The position numbers and the translations under genes were made by a program. 64,000 nucleotides of DNA. It comes from Dichotomocladium elegans. Taxonomy: Eukaryota > Mucoromycota > Mucoromycetes > Mucorales > Lichtheimiaceae. Position 1 is the first letter of the stretch. Each line of letters starts with the position of its first letter. Positions 54,351 through 64,000 of this stretch are shown piece after piece. Location: positions 124,001 to 188,000 of the forward strand of contig JAIXMN010000005.1 of NCBI GenBank assembly GCA_025716815.1, given 5' to 3'. Below the pieces are notes generated by a model, which was given only the letters and a program-made list of their open reading frames with translations, was not told the origin of the DNA and made no database searches.

Positions 54351-57300
54351 CTAGATACTAGCTGACGTGATGAAGGAAGATGGAGGGAGCTGAGGAGGCG
54401 AGAAAGGCAGAGATGGTTGAAGCCATGTAATGAGGTCTTGGCCAGGCGTGCCTTGGTTATATTTGGAGTGGCGTTTATACTCTGGGTGCTGGATGCTTTC
54501 GAGCTCATCCAGGATATCGCAGAGGATGGGCCAGGTGTGCATCCAATATCTAATGCGGGCTAGGTGCCTTGGCGGTGATTTGGGTAGCATGTTGAGCACG
54601 TACGAGATGGGGTCTGCGATCTGCGAGTTCACACGGAGTCTGGTATGTAGGCGGAGGCATTGGGTGAGGTGTGGGCGGGTGGTTCCAGAGGTGGTGCCAC
54701 ATCGAGGACAATTACGGGGTTTCCCACCAGGCAGCCAGCCTATTCGCCATCGGATGCATCTGCTACGCTCAAACTGGGTCATTGGCAGCCACATGACCGG
54801 ATCCACACCTAAATGTGGGCGGCACTGGCTGAGGAGTTTGCTTTTGCGGTGGTTACGTGTGGCAGTTAGGTGGTTGGCCAGATACATTCGTATGGCTGCT
54901 TTAAGTTCTCCTAGACTGGTTGTATCGCGAGGGTGCGGAAGACTCATCCAGATCAGGTTCTTTGATTGGAGGTTACGCCAAGAGCCACTTCTTGCATGCC
55001 GAATTTGTGGGATAAGGCTTGCAAGAAGGGTGTCCTCTGGGAGGTTGTGTGCACGAAGCAGGAATTTTGCCTGGAGGATGGCGACCGATTGATCATGGGG
55101 GGGATGTTGGCTAGATGGGCCATAACTTGCGTAGAGGATGCTTTGTGTGCTCCATAGATCATTTGCAAGCATGTGGACTGCGCGGTCTCAAGAGCCTGGT
55201 GTTGTTTCTTGTTGAGGTGGACGATGGCGAGTCCATATTCCATTTTAGGGCGTATGAATTGACGGTACAAACGCGTGGCGAGGAGGCGACTGAGTCCGCT
55301 TGGGCGAAGGCCGATGCTATGGAATACACGCATACTGCTAATTGCTGCTTGGGTGTTACGGGTGATGAGTTGGTCAGCATTGATTGTGCCGGAGGAATCG
55401 AATGGTACGCCGAGGTAGGGGAACACAGGACGTTCGGGCAGCGGTTGACCATATAGGGAGTATGAAGATGTACCTGCTGGAGCCTCTGGTGGAACCAAGA
55501 TGACGCATTTTGAGGGATTCCATCGATAGCCCTGATCTCTGCTATGTTGTTCGCAGGCATTGAGGAGGATGGGCATTGTGGTAGGGGTACCAATGATGGC
55601 GACATCGTCTGCATACAAGAGGCAGTTGATTCTCGTGTCTTCGGCGTATATCCCAGGAGGAGCTTGGAAATCTGGATCCATCTCGTCTTCAGCTTTGCGG
55701 AGAAATGAGGGGAGGGAGTTTATATAAAAAGAGTATAGAATGGGAGATAACACGGAACCTTGAAGGACTCCGGTAGCAGGGGAGAATCGACGCGAGGAGA
55801 CGTTAGACAGCAAGACTTCTATGGTGACATGGTCAAAAAGGCTTTTTAGTAGTTCGAGGAGGTGGTGCGAGAGATAAGGGGAGAGAGTTTGCCAGATATA
55901 ATTGCGGTCGACTGTGTCATAGGCTGATTTGATGTCGAGGAATGCGAGGGTCGGCGGTTGATGGTGAATTCGTTTGTGGAGGTAGCTGATTTCATGGAGG
56001 ATACGGGCTTGATCGAGGGCACTCCGATTTGCGCGGAACCCACCTTGTGCAATGTCAAGCGGCGGCCCGGTGGTAAGAACGATGTCTTTAAGACAGTGTT
56101 CGAGGGTTTTGCGGAAGACGGAAGTTAGACCGATTGGCCGAAAGTTGGCCGGGTCTTGAGTATTGCCTTTCTTGTGTATGGGCACAACCTGAGCTCGGCG
56201 CCAGATGTCCGGGGTGTATGACCAACGCCAGCAGAGGTTGAAGATATCTAGGAGGATGGGGGTTAGTGGCTCGACAATGGGTTGGATCATTTCACTGCGG
56301 ATCTGATCGACTCCAGGTGCTTTCCCTTTCGGCAGAGACTCTAATGCAGAGGATATCAAAGCAGGTGTGAAGGGGGAGTCCGTAGGTGGTGTAGCGGTCT
56401 GATGTGGCGAGGAAGGCGGTGTGGTAGTGTGTTCTGGAATGCTATGGCGGGGGTCAGGAACCACTTGGCCATGTTGCGCACAGGAGGGGCGCGGCGGCCA
56501 ACGGTGGTGTCGAGGGATTGGTAGATGGTCTTGTTGAGAGTCTCAACGAGGTCGTCAATCGGTGGGAGGGTGGTGGGTGGTGTCACAGGTTTAAGGTGGC
56601 GTTCAATCTCGGCCGTGAGGGTCGTTAGCGCGCTGCGAAAAGTGTTAGAGTATGTATCTCGGATATCAGGGTCCTCTAAACGTTTGAGGCGCCAGCGGGG
56701 GGTGGTAGGTGGATGATTGGAATTCGTCGGCGTTTGTTCGAGGTGTAGTTCAAGATTAACGATTTTATGCTCGGAATCTAAAGAGAGGTCATCGCGAATA
56801 AACATGTCGGCGTTTGTCAATGGGTTAGTGCTAATGAAAAGGTCAATAATGCTGGAGCCGTTATGTCGGATAAAGGTTGGTAGGCCGAATGCTAGCTCGG
56901 CATTTAGTAAGGAAAGACCATGCGTTTGTAGCCAGGTTTGGAGGCGATATCCTCGGGGCGTTATCGTGTGGTCACCAATGAGTTGGCCTAGTCGCGCGTT
57001 GAAGTCACCGCAAAAGATAGTGTTGGAGGTGCCAGGCAGTTCAGACGGGAGTGAGTCCAAGATATTAATGGCAGTTTGGTCTGGGAGGGAGGGCGGGAGG
57101 TAGACACAATGGATTAGGATGTCGCCAACAATGCAGGAAAGGGTGTATTCTGGATTTGAGGGCGCGAGGTTGGGTAGGTGGGTGACATTGAACGGACAGG
57201 AGGGATTAATAAGAAGAGAAATGCCCATCTTTCCCCGACCATGGTGGCCAGATACAGGGACTGCATAGGTGTGGTATTGTTTCCAGGAGGTAGGGAAGCG

Positions 57301-57438
57301 GAGGGGGGGCAAGAGCCAGGTTTCGGTGATAAAAAGGAGAGAGGAGGAGGTCGTGTGAGCGAGGATTGAATCGATTGTGTGGCGAGGAAGCCCAGAGGCA
57401 TTCCAGAGTGAGACATTCACATTTGTGGTGTCTCTCAT
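54351..57438 (-). pseudogene. LINE copy B ORF2, deleted and frameshifted
   Basis: Two lesions relative to copy A. First, a 313-bp deletion at 56441/56442 (copy A 51193-51505 is missing) has ATG microhomology at the junction. It removes the segment between endonuclease and reverse transcriptase and shifts the frame. Second, one C is missing near 55083 (copy A 49834-49836), shifting the frame in the C-terminal part. The endonuclease frame (57438-56356) and the reverse transcriptase frame (56464-54953) survive separately. The product cannot be full length. Confidence 0.9.
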
Positions 57439-58904
57439 AATCGGTTGGGAGTGGGGGAGGCGAGCCGGGCTGAAGTTGTGTCGTCGTCGACACCTTCCAT
57501 CTCCGTGTCAGCCTCTTCAAGAGGTCGAAAGTTGGCGCCGTCGTCGGGGTTGGTTTGGCGTGGTGGGAGAGGCGTGGCGAGTTTCTTACCAGCAATGGCC
57601 GCCTGGAGTTCAGCTTCGGTGATGAGGCCCTGTCGTAGGAAATCCCGTGCCACAGAGAGACGGACTGGGTCACGGATGGTATCGATGGCGCGGAGCATCC
57701 GTTCGTGATGATGATGGCGGGCTTTCTCAGCGCGGTCCTCAGGGGAGAGGGAGGCGTACGCAGGGTTACGGAGACGATCGGGGTCGCAAGGGTCGAAGTT
57801 GGTGAGTGGCGCAATTCTAGCTTTTTCAAAACATGTTAGTAATTCAGGCACATAATCGTTATGAGTGAGAAGGCTGACGACTTGGCGATCAGGATAATGT
57901 ATGTCAAGGATGCGGCCGTTATCAACACCCAGGCGACGGAGATTGGCGCGGAGTTGGCTTTTGCGCATTCGAGCTCGAGATGGGAGATGAACAAGTTGGA
58001 AGCCATGCGTTGCAGAAGGAAGTTGGAAAGCGCGGCTGGCAGCTTCGGTGCGGCGCTGGAGTACTGCAGGGGAGGGAGCGGGGCGGGAGATTCGGAGCAT
58101 CTTTGTGCGGTTAGCGTTCTTCCAGACATTTGGGATGGTGGAGGGCTGGCTGGTGGTCGGCGTGGTTGTGGCGCATTGGGGTGTCTCCTGTATTTTAGGT
58201 GCGTGGATCGATGCATAGATTCCATTCGTGGAGGAGGCTGGCGGTGAGGTGGCGATCGATGCTCGTAGGGCAGCATTATCCCGCTCAAGGTCGGCTACCC
58301 GAGCATTGGCAGCAGTGAGATCCCGTGTAACCTCGAGAAGTCGGGCGGAGAGGTCTTTCAACTCCATGACTAGATGGTCATGACATTCAACTTTGGCTTG
58401 GAGTTCGTTAAGTGTTCGAACGATGACCTGCATGTGGTCCGGAAGGGCTTCGTAGTGCTCAAAGACAAGCGGGGTGACTTGGGTGTCGGGCGCGAAGACA
58501 TTGGTATCGTTCTCTTCGTCCATTATATCAGCCCAATTAGGCTGGGAGAGTGGTGCATTTGGTGCTACTGTTTCTGCTGCCATGTGCTCCTCCGTGTTAG
58601 CTTGTGATTGGCTGTTGGTCGGAGTTTCCTGCGTGGTTGGGGTGCTTGGGCCGAGGTTGGCACCTTTCAGGTGCAGCTGTATGGCTTTGAGGATGATATC
58701 ATGGTTAGGGCGAGCAGAGCAGGAAGAACAGGCAAATAACGGGCGGCGAGTCTTATCGTTAGAGAAACCGCATCGACGGAGGCGGCCGATGCTACCACAG
58801 GCGTGGCACGCGAGTTCATCGCGGTGCATTTTGAAGTTGTCCATGAGGGCTGCTTTAGCTTCCTCAGTAAGCTGTGAAATGCCACGGGAGGGTGTAGGTG
58901 GCAT
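57435..58904 (-). CDS. LINE copy B ORF1: zinc-ribbon and coiled-coil protein, intact
   Basis: 489 residues from ATG 58904 (MPPTPSRG). The frame is open further upstream to 59009 but without ATG. Residues about 30-60 form a Cys4 zinc-ribbon-like motif (CHACGSIGRLRRCG ... CSSC). A coiled coil lies at about 145-205 (VIVRTLNELQAKV, LEVTRDLTAANARVADLERD). The C-terminal half (about 290-450) is basic and mixed alpha/beta (MRKSQLRANLRRLGVD, VARDFLRQGLITEAELQAAI), a candidate RNA-binding part like ORF1p of other LINEs. ORF1 proteins coat the element RNA. The stop overlaps the ORF2 start by four bases. The zinc-ribbon at the N-terminus rather than a CCHC knuckle at the end is notable. Confidence 0.85.
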   Translation of the reverse strand: MPPTPSRGISQLTEEAKAALMDNFKMHRDELACHACGSIGRLRRCGFSNDKTRRPLFACSSCSARPNHDIILKAIQLHLKGANLGPSTPTTQETPTNSQSQANTEEHMAAETVAPNAPLSQPNWADIMDEENDTNVFAPDTQVTPLVFEHYEALPDHMQVIVRTLNELQAKVECHDHLVMELKDLSARLLEVTRDLTAANARVADLERDNAALRASIATSPPASSTNGIYASIHAPKIQETPQCATTTPTTSQPSTIPNVWKNANRTKMLRISRPAPSPAVLQRRTEAASRAFQLPSATHGFQLVHLPSRARMRKSQLRANLRRLGVDNGRILDIHYPDRQVVSLLTHNDYVPELLTCFEKARIAPLTNFDPCDPDRLRNPAYASLSPEDRAEKARHHHHERMLRAIDTIRDPVRLSVARDFLRQGLITEAELQAAIAGKKLATPLPPRQTNPDDGANFRPLEEADTEMEGVDDDTTSARLASPTPNRL

Positions 58905-59041
58905 ATTCGCGCGTCGAAAGGGATGCGGGGGTGGGGCGACTTTGAAGACTGGTTTTGCTGAAGTGGGACGACGCAGAAACGAGATTGTAATAAAAAACGT
59001 ATAAACCACACAAAAAGTGTGGAGTATCGGGAAGAGGATGA

Positions 59042-59054
59042 GGATACACAGCAG
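59042..59054. repeat. 13-bp target-site repeat, right
   Basis: GGATACACAGCAG lies at the 5' edge of LINE copy B and joins to unrelated flank (CCGGCCTTCACG). It is identical to the left and middle repeats. Confidence 0.85.
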
Positions 59055-61117
59055 CCGGCCTTCACGTGGCTATCCCTGTTATGGGGCTCTCTTTTTGGGG
59101 GTCTCAACCAACGGGCTGCTCAGTTAATGAAAACGAGAACCCCAAAATATTTAAACGAAAAACAAAATACTTGAACGAAAACAATTTTCTCGGTCCAGGA
59201 AGTCCTCGTAAGAGTTTCTTGCGACTCAATTTTTATTACTTTGGAACTATGAAAATAGTAAACATTTGTGTGCGCATGTGAGCGTGCAAATGCATTATCA
59301 ATCGATTATGACGTAAGGGTTCACCCAGCAGGTTTCCACTATGCCGTTGGAGTTGCGAAGATACGCTGCTCATTCACTTCAACTTGGGCAAAACGCCGTA
59401 GAGAGGGAGAGATGACCAAGGGATAAAATGCGCATACCCATAAATGTGGAACAACACAAAGCAATACTCATACAGGATTTTCGGGTTGGCTACTGGTCAA
59501 AGGTAGGAAAGAAGTAGTAGGGTGAAGCATTTTTTAGGCAAGTGCGGAAAGAACTACTTTATGTCTATAGTATGAAAAAGGATGTGTGGTTGGAAAAAGG
59601 AATTGCCCGTTGAAGTATGCGTTTCGCCTTGGGAAAGCACCTTGTGTCCATATAGTTCTGTTTTCATTTTTATGGTGGGCAAGTTGACGAAATGAACGCG
59701 GCACCGATGGTTCAGGCCCAATGGATGGGATTTTTCGTAGCAAAGATGTTGTAGTCTATAGGAAAATATATTTATTTCGTAAGGTGCACGATATTCATCA
59801 GAAAAGAGCCTTTATGCACGCGAGCGGTGGACAGCTTAACTATAAAAGGACATATGATGGAGGACACTTCTTTGAAAGAGACAAACAGCAGTGTACGCTT
59901 TGAAAATGAAAGAGCACAGGGCGAAAACATTTTTTGTGCCTGAACACGAATCTTCCGCATTGGACGGTCTCTGCTCGACATGTAAAGATTAAAACATCTG
60001 AAAGCCCCCAAGCAAACTCAGAAGTGTTCAGCTTATATCTTCTGATGCGTAGTGTGGTGAACAATGTCGCGTAAACAGCAGCTCTCTACGATTTTCTCAG
60101 TTTTCCTCGCAAATCCGCAGTTGTCAATCGTCGCAGCAGCACAGCACGGTTTTACCGCCATGCTCTGAAAGATCACTAAACAGCTGTCGAGATCGGCAGC
60201 ACACGTACAGGTAAAAGATTAGAATTCTGGATTGCGAAGAGAATAAAATCAAGATAGGTTTGAAAAGAAAATGGACTGCTTCCTTGCATGACGAATGGGT
60301 GGAATGCTTGTTATTCTAGGGTGTTGAGGAGCAGTAAGTTCATGGATCAGCGGAGGTCACACCAATATGGATTGCGGTTTTTTGAACTGTGAGGAAATTG
60401 GAATCATTCTGTGATGGTCAGTAATTAGTGGCATCCATCCAGCACTTACCTCGCGTGTGCGTCTTTCTCGGGCCCGACTAGCTAAGAGTATGACTAGGGC
60501 AGTAAGCCCAAATAGCGCAGAGCGTCGCTGTTACATTCCTGGATATGGTTTGCCGGGTATGAGCGCAGACCAGCTTGGCCAGATACGCCTTTCTCCAAGA
60601 TAGCGAGCTTGTTTATGCGGTCTTGAGGTGTCACAGATCACGGCTAGTATCTATAAAAAGAACAAGGGAGCTTACATTGACTTTTTGAGACGCGGCGGGA
60701 TCCTCTTTATTGAAAAAGAACAACCCTCTTCTTATATCGGTTGAATGGACCAAAGGGTGGAGGTTTGGCCTCTGATGGTTTAAGCACAAGTGGGCGATGG
60801 TGGTGGTGGGAGGGGGCATGCGTCTAATGGAAATGGATCCATACTTGGCTTAAACAGATTAGTAGGATGCGTCCCATTTCTCGTACGATTAATCGTTTTA
60901 GAATGCATTTCTTAGACAAACAGCCCGTTTATTTAGGTATAATAAAATATGGAAGCGAAAGAGAAGCGTGTCTATTATATATCGAATGTGTAGCTCTTGT
61001 AATATTACATTGTAACTATCCGAAAGGAAAAAAAGAGCGAGAAATGAAGAGTATGTCTTTCGCAACAATAATGTAAGTCGGGGACGGGAAGGAAATGTAT
61101 GCACGTAATGGGATGGA
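59055..61117. other. Right flank of the LINE array, no gene recognised
   Basis: Around 59785-59880 the plus strand resembles, at DNA level, the minus strand of 47900-48000 (shared 'agagcctttatgc' and flanking bases), so this is dispersed repeat DNA. Other open frames (59840-60064 minus, 60631-60819 minus) show no recognisable similarity. The last few hundred bases hold the 3' flank of ATG13. Confidence 0.45.
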
Positions 61118-62444
61118 TCACTTTTGCCAGTCGTAAAGATGCGAGCGAGAATGAGATTCACTTTTGGTGCTGCTTGTGCTTGCGCTCTTCTCTTCTTCTT
61201 CGATCACAGGTGCCATAGATGCTTGTGGGATACTGATGGTACTGGATATATGCTGCTGGTTACTGTTTCTGCCAATACTGGCATTATCGGCCTTCGGTGA
61301 CGGTGATTCAGTCGTCATTGCGGCACTCAAGCCAAGACGCCGTGCGTAATCGCGGGTGTTGTAAGCAACCTCAGTCAGGGGTCGGGCAAAAGGCAGGCTA
61401 TCGTCAGCACTCGGGTTGCTGCTGTCACATCCCGGGCGATGTTGGTGGTGGATGCTGATGCTACTGCTACCCTCGGTGCCAAGCTCACTCATCCTGAAAA
61501 CAAGCGAATCATCGTCATCAACCAGACTCATTCGCTGACCACTCTGTAAGAAACCTTCGCCGCTAATACGCTGGATATCAGTGGGTGAGGCAAGAGCATC
61601 GCCAATGCTATATCGTCGCTCCTGTTGCTGCTGCTGCTGCTGCTGTCTCTTCTGCTGCTGCTGACGTTGCAGAATTGTGTCATCTGCGATGCACAGACGC
61701 CGGAGCTCATCATGATTTCGGCTTTTGGGATAGCTTGAGAAGGCATGTTGTTCCATCGGGCTATGTGAGCTGCCGCTGTTCCCTGGATCAGATGATTTGC
61801 TTTGAGAAGTTGAGTGGTGTCTCTGATGTTGCCGATGGAACTGGATGAGTGGCTCGCTATTACGATGATAGCTGCGCGGTATATTGACAGCTGCTTGCTG
61901 TTGATGTGATTGCCGCTGCTGCAGTTGCTGCAGTTGCTGTTCTTGTTGTTGTTGTTGCTGCTGCTGCTGCTGCTGTTGTTGTTGTTGTTGCTGTTGCTTT
62001 TGCTCCTCCTGTTTATTCGGATGCAGCGGTGACGGGATGACAGGAAGGTAAGATCTCCCTGTCGATGAATTTGAAGAGCCAAGCGAGAGTCCAACATTAG
62101 ACGTGGATGTTTCTGGTCGTTCTCCTCCGGAACGACCCAAAACGCTCGAGGTCATTGATTCTGAAAGGTTGCTATGTGCGTCGCGGAGGCTTCGGAAATG
62201 GGATAAGGTCTTCTTGGAACGATTTATTGATCCGTTACCATAGCCACTGGCGCCCATACTGCTGCCTGTTTCTGATGTCGGGGACATACTAGTGCTCTCG
62301 GCCATCTGGTTCGTCCCGATGCGATTCTGGAACATCTTCAATTCGGGCGTCACAGATGCTAGTCGCATGAATTCTTCAAGTCCCGTGTCGTCCGTATCCT
62401 ACATAAAAACATTATTACCACAATGCTGTGCCTTGCTTTTTTCC

Positions 62445-62477
<33 letters not shown>

Positions 62478-64000
62478 AAAAAAAAAGAACATACGCTGAC
62501 AAAATTAATTGAACTATGGTCACTAGCTCGGGACCATCGACGTGTGGCATCTCCACGGCTTGGACTACTGCGCTCCCGGAGCTTATCAAAACTCGGGGAA
62601 AATTCAATTCGGCTACGGCTGCTCACAGACCCACTTTCCATACCACCGATGCTTCCGCTATGGCTTTTCTCGCTGACAGACGGTTGAGGTCGCGGATCGG
62701 CAACTATATGTTCTCTTTTGTTAATGATTGATCAGCTATCTTGAGCTGTTTCTACATACACATGAGCTCCGCTTGAGGTGATGATGACAGCGAGGGCGAT
62801 TTAAAAGGTGACGTGTGTGGCGCAGAGAGCCGCTTTGCTGGATTTGAAGTGCTTCCCGTGCTCCACGGAGGGGTACCGATTGTGTCCACAGGACTTGGTT
62901 GGGTTGCTCGTGTGATCAAACCATCTCTACCAGTCGGTGAGCCTGAGGTCGGTGACCCGCGAATTACTAAACTTGACTGTCGTTGCCTCTGCTGTAACAC
63001 TTCTCGTGGGTCAGAAGACCCGAAACTTGGACGGCGTGGTCCAAAGGAGGATGAAAAACGTGGTGATTCGCGGTGAGCTCGCTCCTATGTGAAGTGTGTA
63101 CACATTGGTTTTCATTATTACACATGCACCATGCGTAAGGTGCCACTATCACGCACCTCCTGATCGTCGAAAGAGTAAACAGACCGTGGCCTCTGCTCAA
63201 GTCTATGTTTATCCATAGTCGGCGTGAAAAAATGTTCGTTCAAATCCAGCATACGTGCACTTAGGTCTTGCTCAGAAGAATCTTCTATGCGAAAATCACA
63301 GTTTTTACGATACAGAACCTGGAGTCGAAACGTGCTTCATTGTCCAGATCGTATTAGTCCCACCCTCGTTTTTCCTTCCCTCCTTCTCTATCTCATCACT
63401 CTTTACCCAAGTGGAGTTATCACGTCGGGGAAACCGTAGGCTTGCAAGTCATGTCCATCCCCGTCCACTATGGACTTATCTACCAGACCGCTCATCAGCA
63501 TTCTTCTGATAACTCATCCATCAAACCAATTTTTCTCCTTGTACCTAGTGGCATCTCACTTTCATCATAGGTAGCAATCGGAGTCATGCGATATCCAAGC
63601 GATATTCCGTTAGGTGCACCAAATTGTCTCACTCGTCGTTGAAGTTCATATGCCGGCAGGAGTCTCACAAAGGAATAGAGCGACCTGAAAAAAATGATTG
63701 AACGCTTGTAGAGACTAGGAAGGTCCACGAAGGAATCTGGCAGGGGATGGCTGGGGATAAGAGCTGTGGGTTAAACAGTGGCTTCTTTCCGGATTCCTTT
63801 GTTTTTTATATCTTTGGACTTTACTTCAACGACAAGGTCCATCGCTCCAGCAAGATGCGGTCTTCAGGATAGCGCAGCTCGACTTTATTATATCGTGACC
63901 GGTCATCTGCAATCATCAATGACTGAGTTGGTGTAAGGTCTGAGGTGTCAAGGTATATCTCCAAAACCAGCGGAGGTATTTCTTCATCAACCGACTGAAG
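61118..64000 (-). CDS. ATG13: ATG13 autophagy protein, N-terminus beyond the window
   Basis: Partial model on the minus strand: (64000)-63825, 63750-63527, 63479-63407, 63334-63157, 63084-62760, 62703-62495, 62398-61118; phases consistent. ATG13 is the regulatory subunit of the ATG1 kinase complex that starts autophagy under TORC1 control. The visible part begins inside the HORMA domain: LVLEIYLDTSDL, LLERWTLSL, SLYKRSIIFFRSLYSFVRLLPAYEL, GFPDVITPLGTFRLQVLYR. The long tail is disordered and Ser-rich, with many possible phosphorylation sites and a conserved-looking DTDDTGLEEFMRLA block, then Gln runs (about 61920-61995 and 61625-61665) and an acidic VIEEEEKSAS patch. In yeast such tails carry the ATG1- and ATG17-binding and TORC1 sites. 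The exact splice near 63526 (GTTTGA donor, 47-nt intron) is the weakest junction. Confidence 0.9.
61625..61995. repeat. CAG/CTG-type repeats coding poly-Gln in ATG13
   Basis: Two CAG/CAA tracts (about 61625-61665 and 61905-61995, read on the minus strand) encode Gln runs, the longer with about 18 Gln. They are expected to vary in length between strains. Confidence 0.85.

Larger units (their letters stand above)
54117..59041 (-). mobile_element. Non-LTR retrotransposon (LINE), copy B
   Basis: About 4.93 kb, head to tail with copy A and nearly identical to it. Scattered substitutions are visible, for example 49248 against 54507. The length difference is mainly a 313-bp deletion in ORF2, plus single-base indels. 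ORF1 is intact. The 5' end has one extra base against copy A. Confidence 0.93.

Noticed and set aside
1..64000. CRISPR arrays, bacterial operons, rRNA genes
   Set aside because: Introns, eukaryotic gene families and LINE elements show nuclear fungal DNA; no regularly spaced repeats and no rRNA-like blocks were seen.

Overview
This is a nuclear fungal window, most likely from an early-diverging filamentous fungus of the Mucoromycota type. I infer this from many short introns (about 47 to 130 nt, mostly GTAAG/GTATG donors and YAG acceptors), CT-rich tracts before start codons, Ser/Gln-rich low-complexity tails on housekeeping proteins, and abundant decayed DNA transposons plus a LINE. No species can be named from the sequence alone. 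Gene models were built by hand: splice junctions were accepted only when they kept frame and joined conserved domain parts.

Layout. 0-3.8 kb: a decayed Tc1/mariner copy, then non-coding DNA. 3.8-14.8 kb: a dense gene block: PH-domain protein (-), RNA polymerase III subunit RPC4/Rpc53 (+), GPI12/PIG-L deacetylase (+), Nhp10-like HMG-box protein (+), HUS1 checkpoint clamp (-), ZCCHC10-like zinc-knuckle protein (-), and a protein with three GATA-like zinc fingers (+). 14.8-19.4 kb: repeats, including a second Tc1 copy and copies of an unclassified repeat called R1 here. 19.4-22.9 kb: kelch-BTB protein (+) and a TUM1/MPST-type sulfurtransferase (+). 23-25.7 kb: a third Tc1 copy and R1. 25.7-37.1 kb: Yippee/Moh1 (-), bZIP factor (-), RNF216-like RBR ubiquitin ligase (-), an acidic Ser/Thr-rich protein (-), Vam7 PX-SNARE (+) and a CreC/WDR20-type WD-repeat protein (+). 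37.8-40.2 kb: R1 and Tc1 again, inverted relative to the 23-25.7 kb set. 40.6-45.3 kb: ArsB/NhaD-type permease (+) and SAM50 (+). 45.4-48.8 kb: transposon relics and an LTR-like stretch. 48.9-59.0 kb: two almost identical LINEs head to tail on the minus strand. 61.1-64.0 kb: ATG13 (-), whose N-terminus lies beyond the window.

How the genes fit together. The genes are mostly unrelated housekeeping functions: transcription (RPC4, bZIP), chromatin remodelling (Nhp10), DNA damage checkpoint (HUS1), RNA binding (ZCCHC10-like), GPI anchors (GPI12), vacuole fusion and autophagy (Vam7, ATG13), mitochondrial outer-membrane biogenesis (SAM50), and ubiquitin-system regulation (RBR ligase, WDR20/CreC family). 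No operon-like or biosynthetic cluster is seen.

The most unusual object is the LINE pair. A 13-bp sequence occurs at the left edge, exactly between the copies, and at the right edge. Copy A keeps ORF2 intact but has a frameshifted ORF1; copy B keeps ORF1 intact but has a deleted and frameshifted ORF2.
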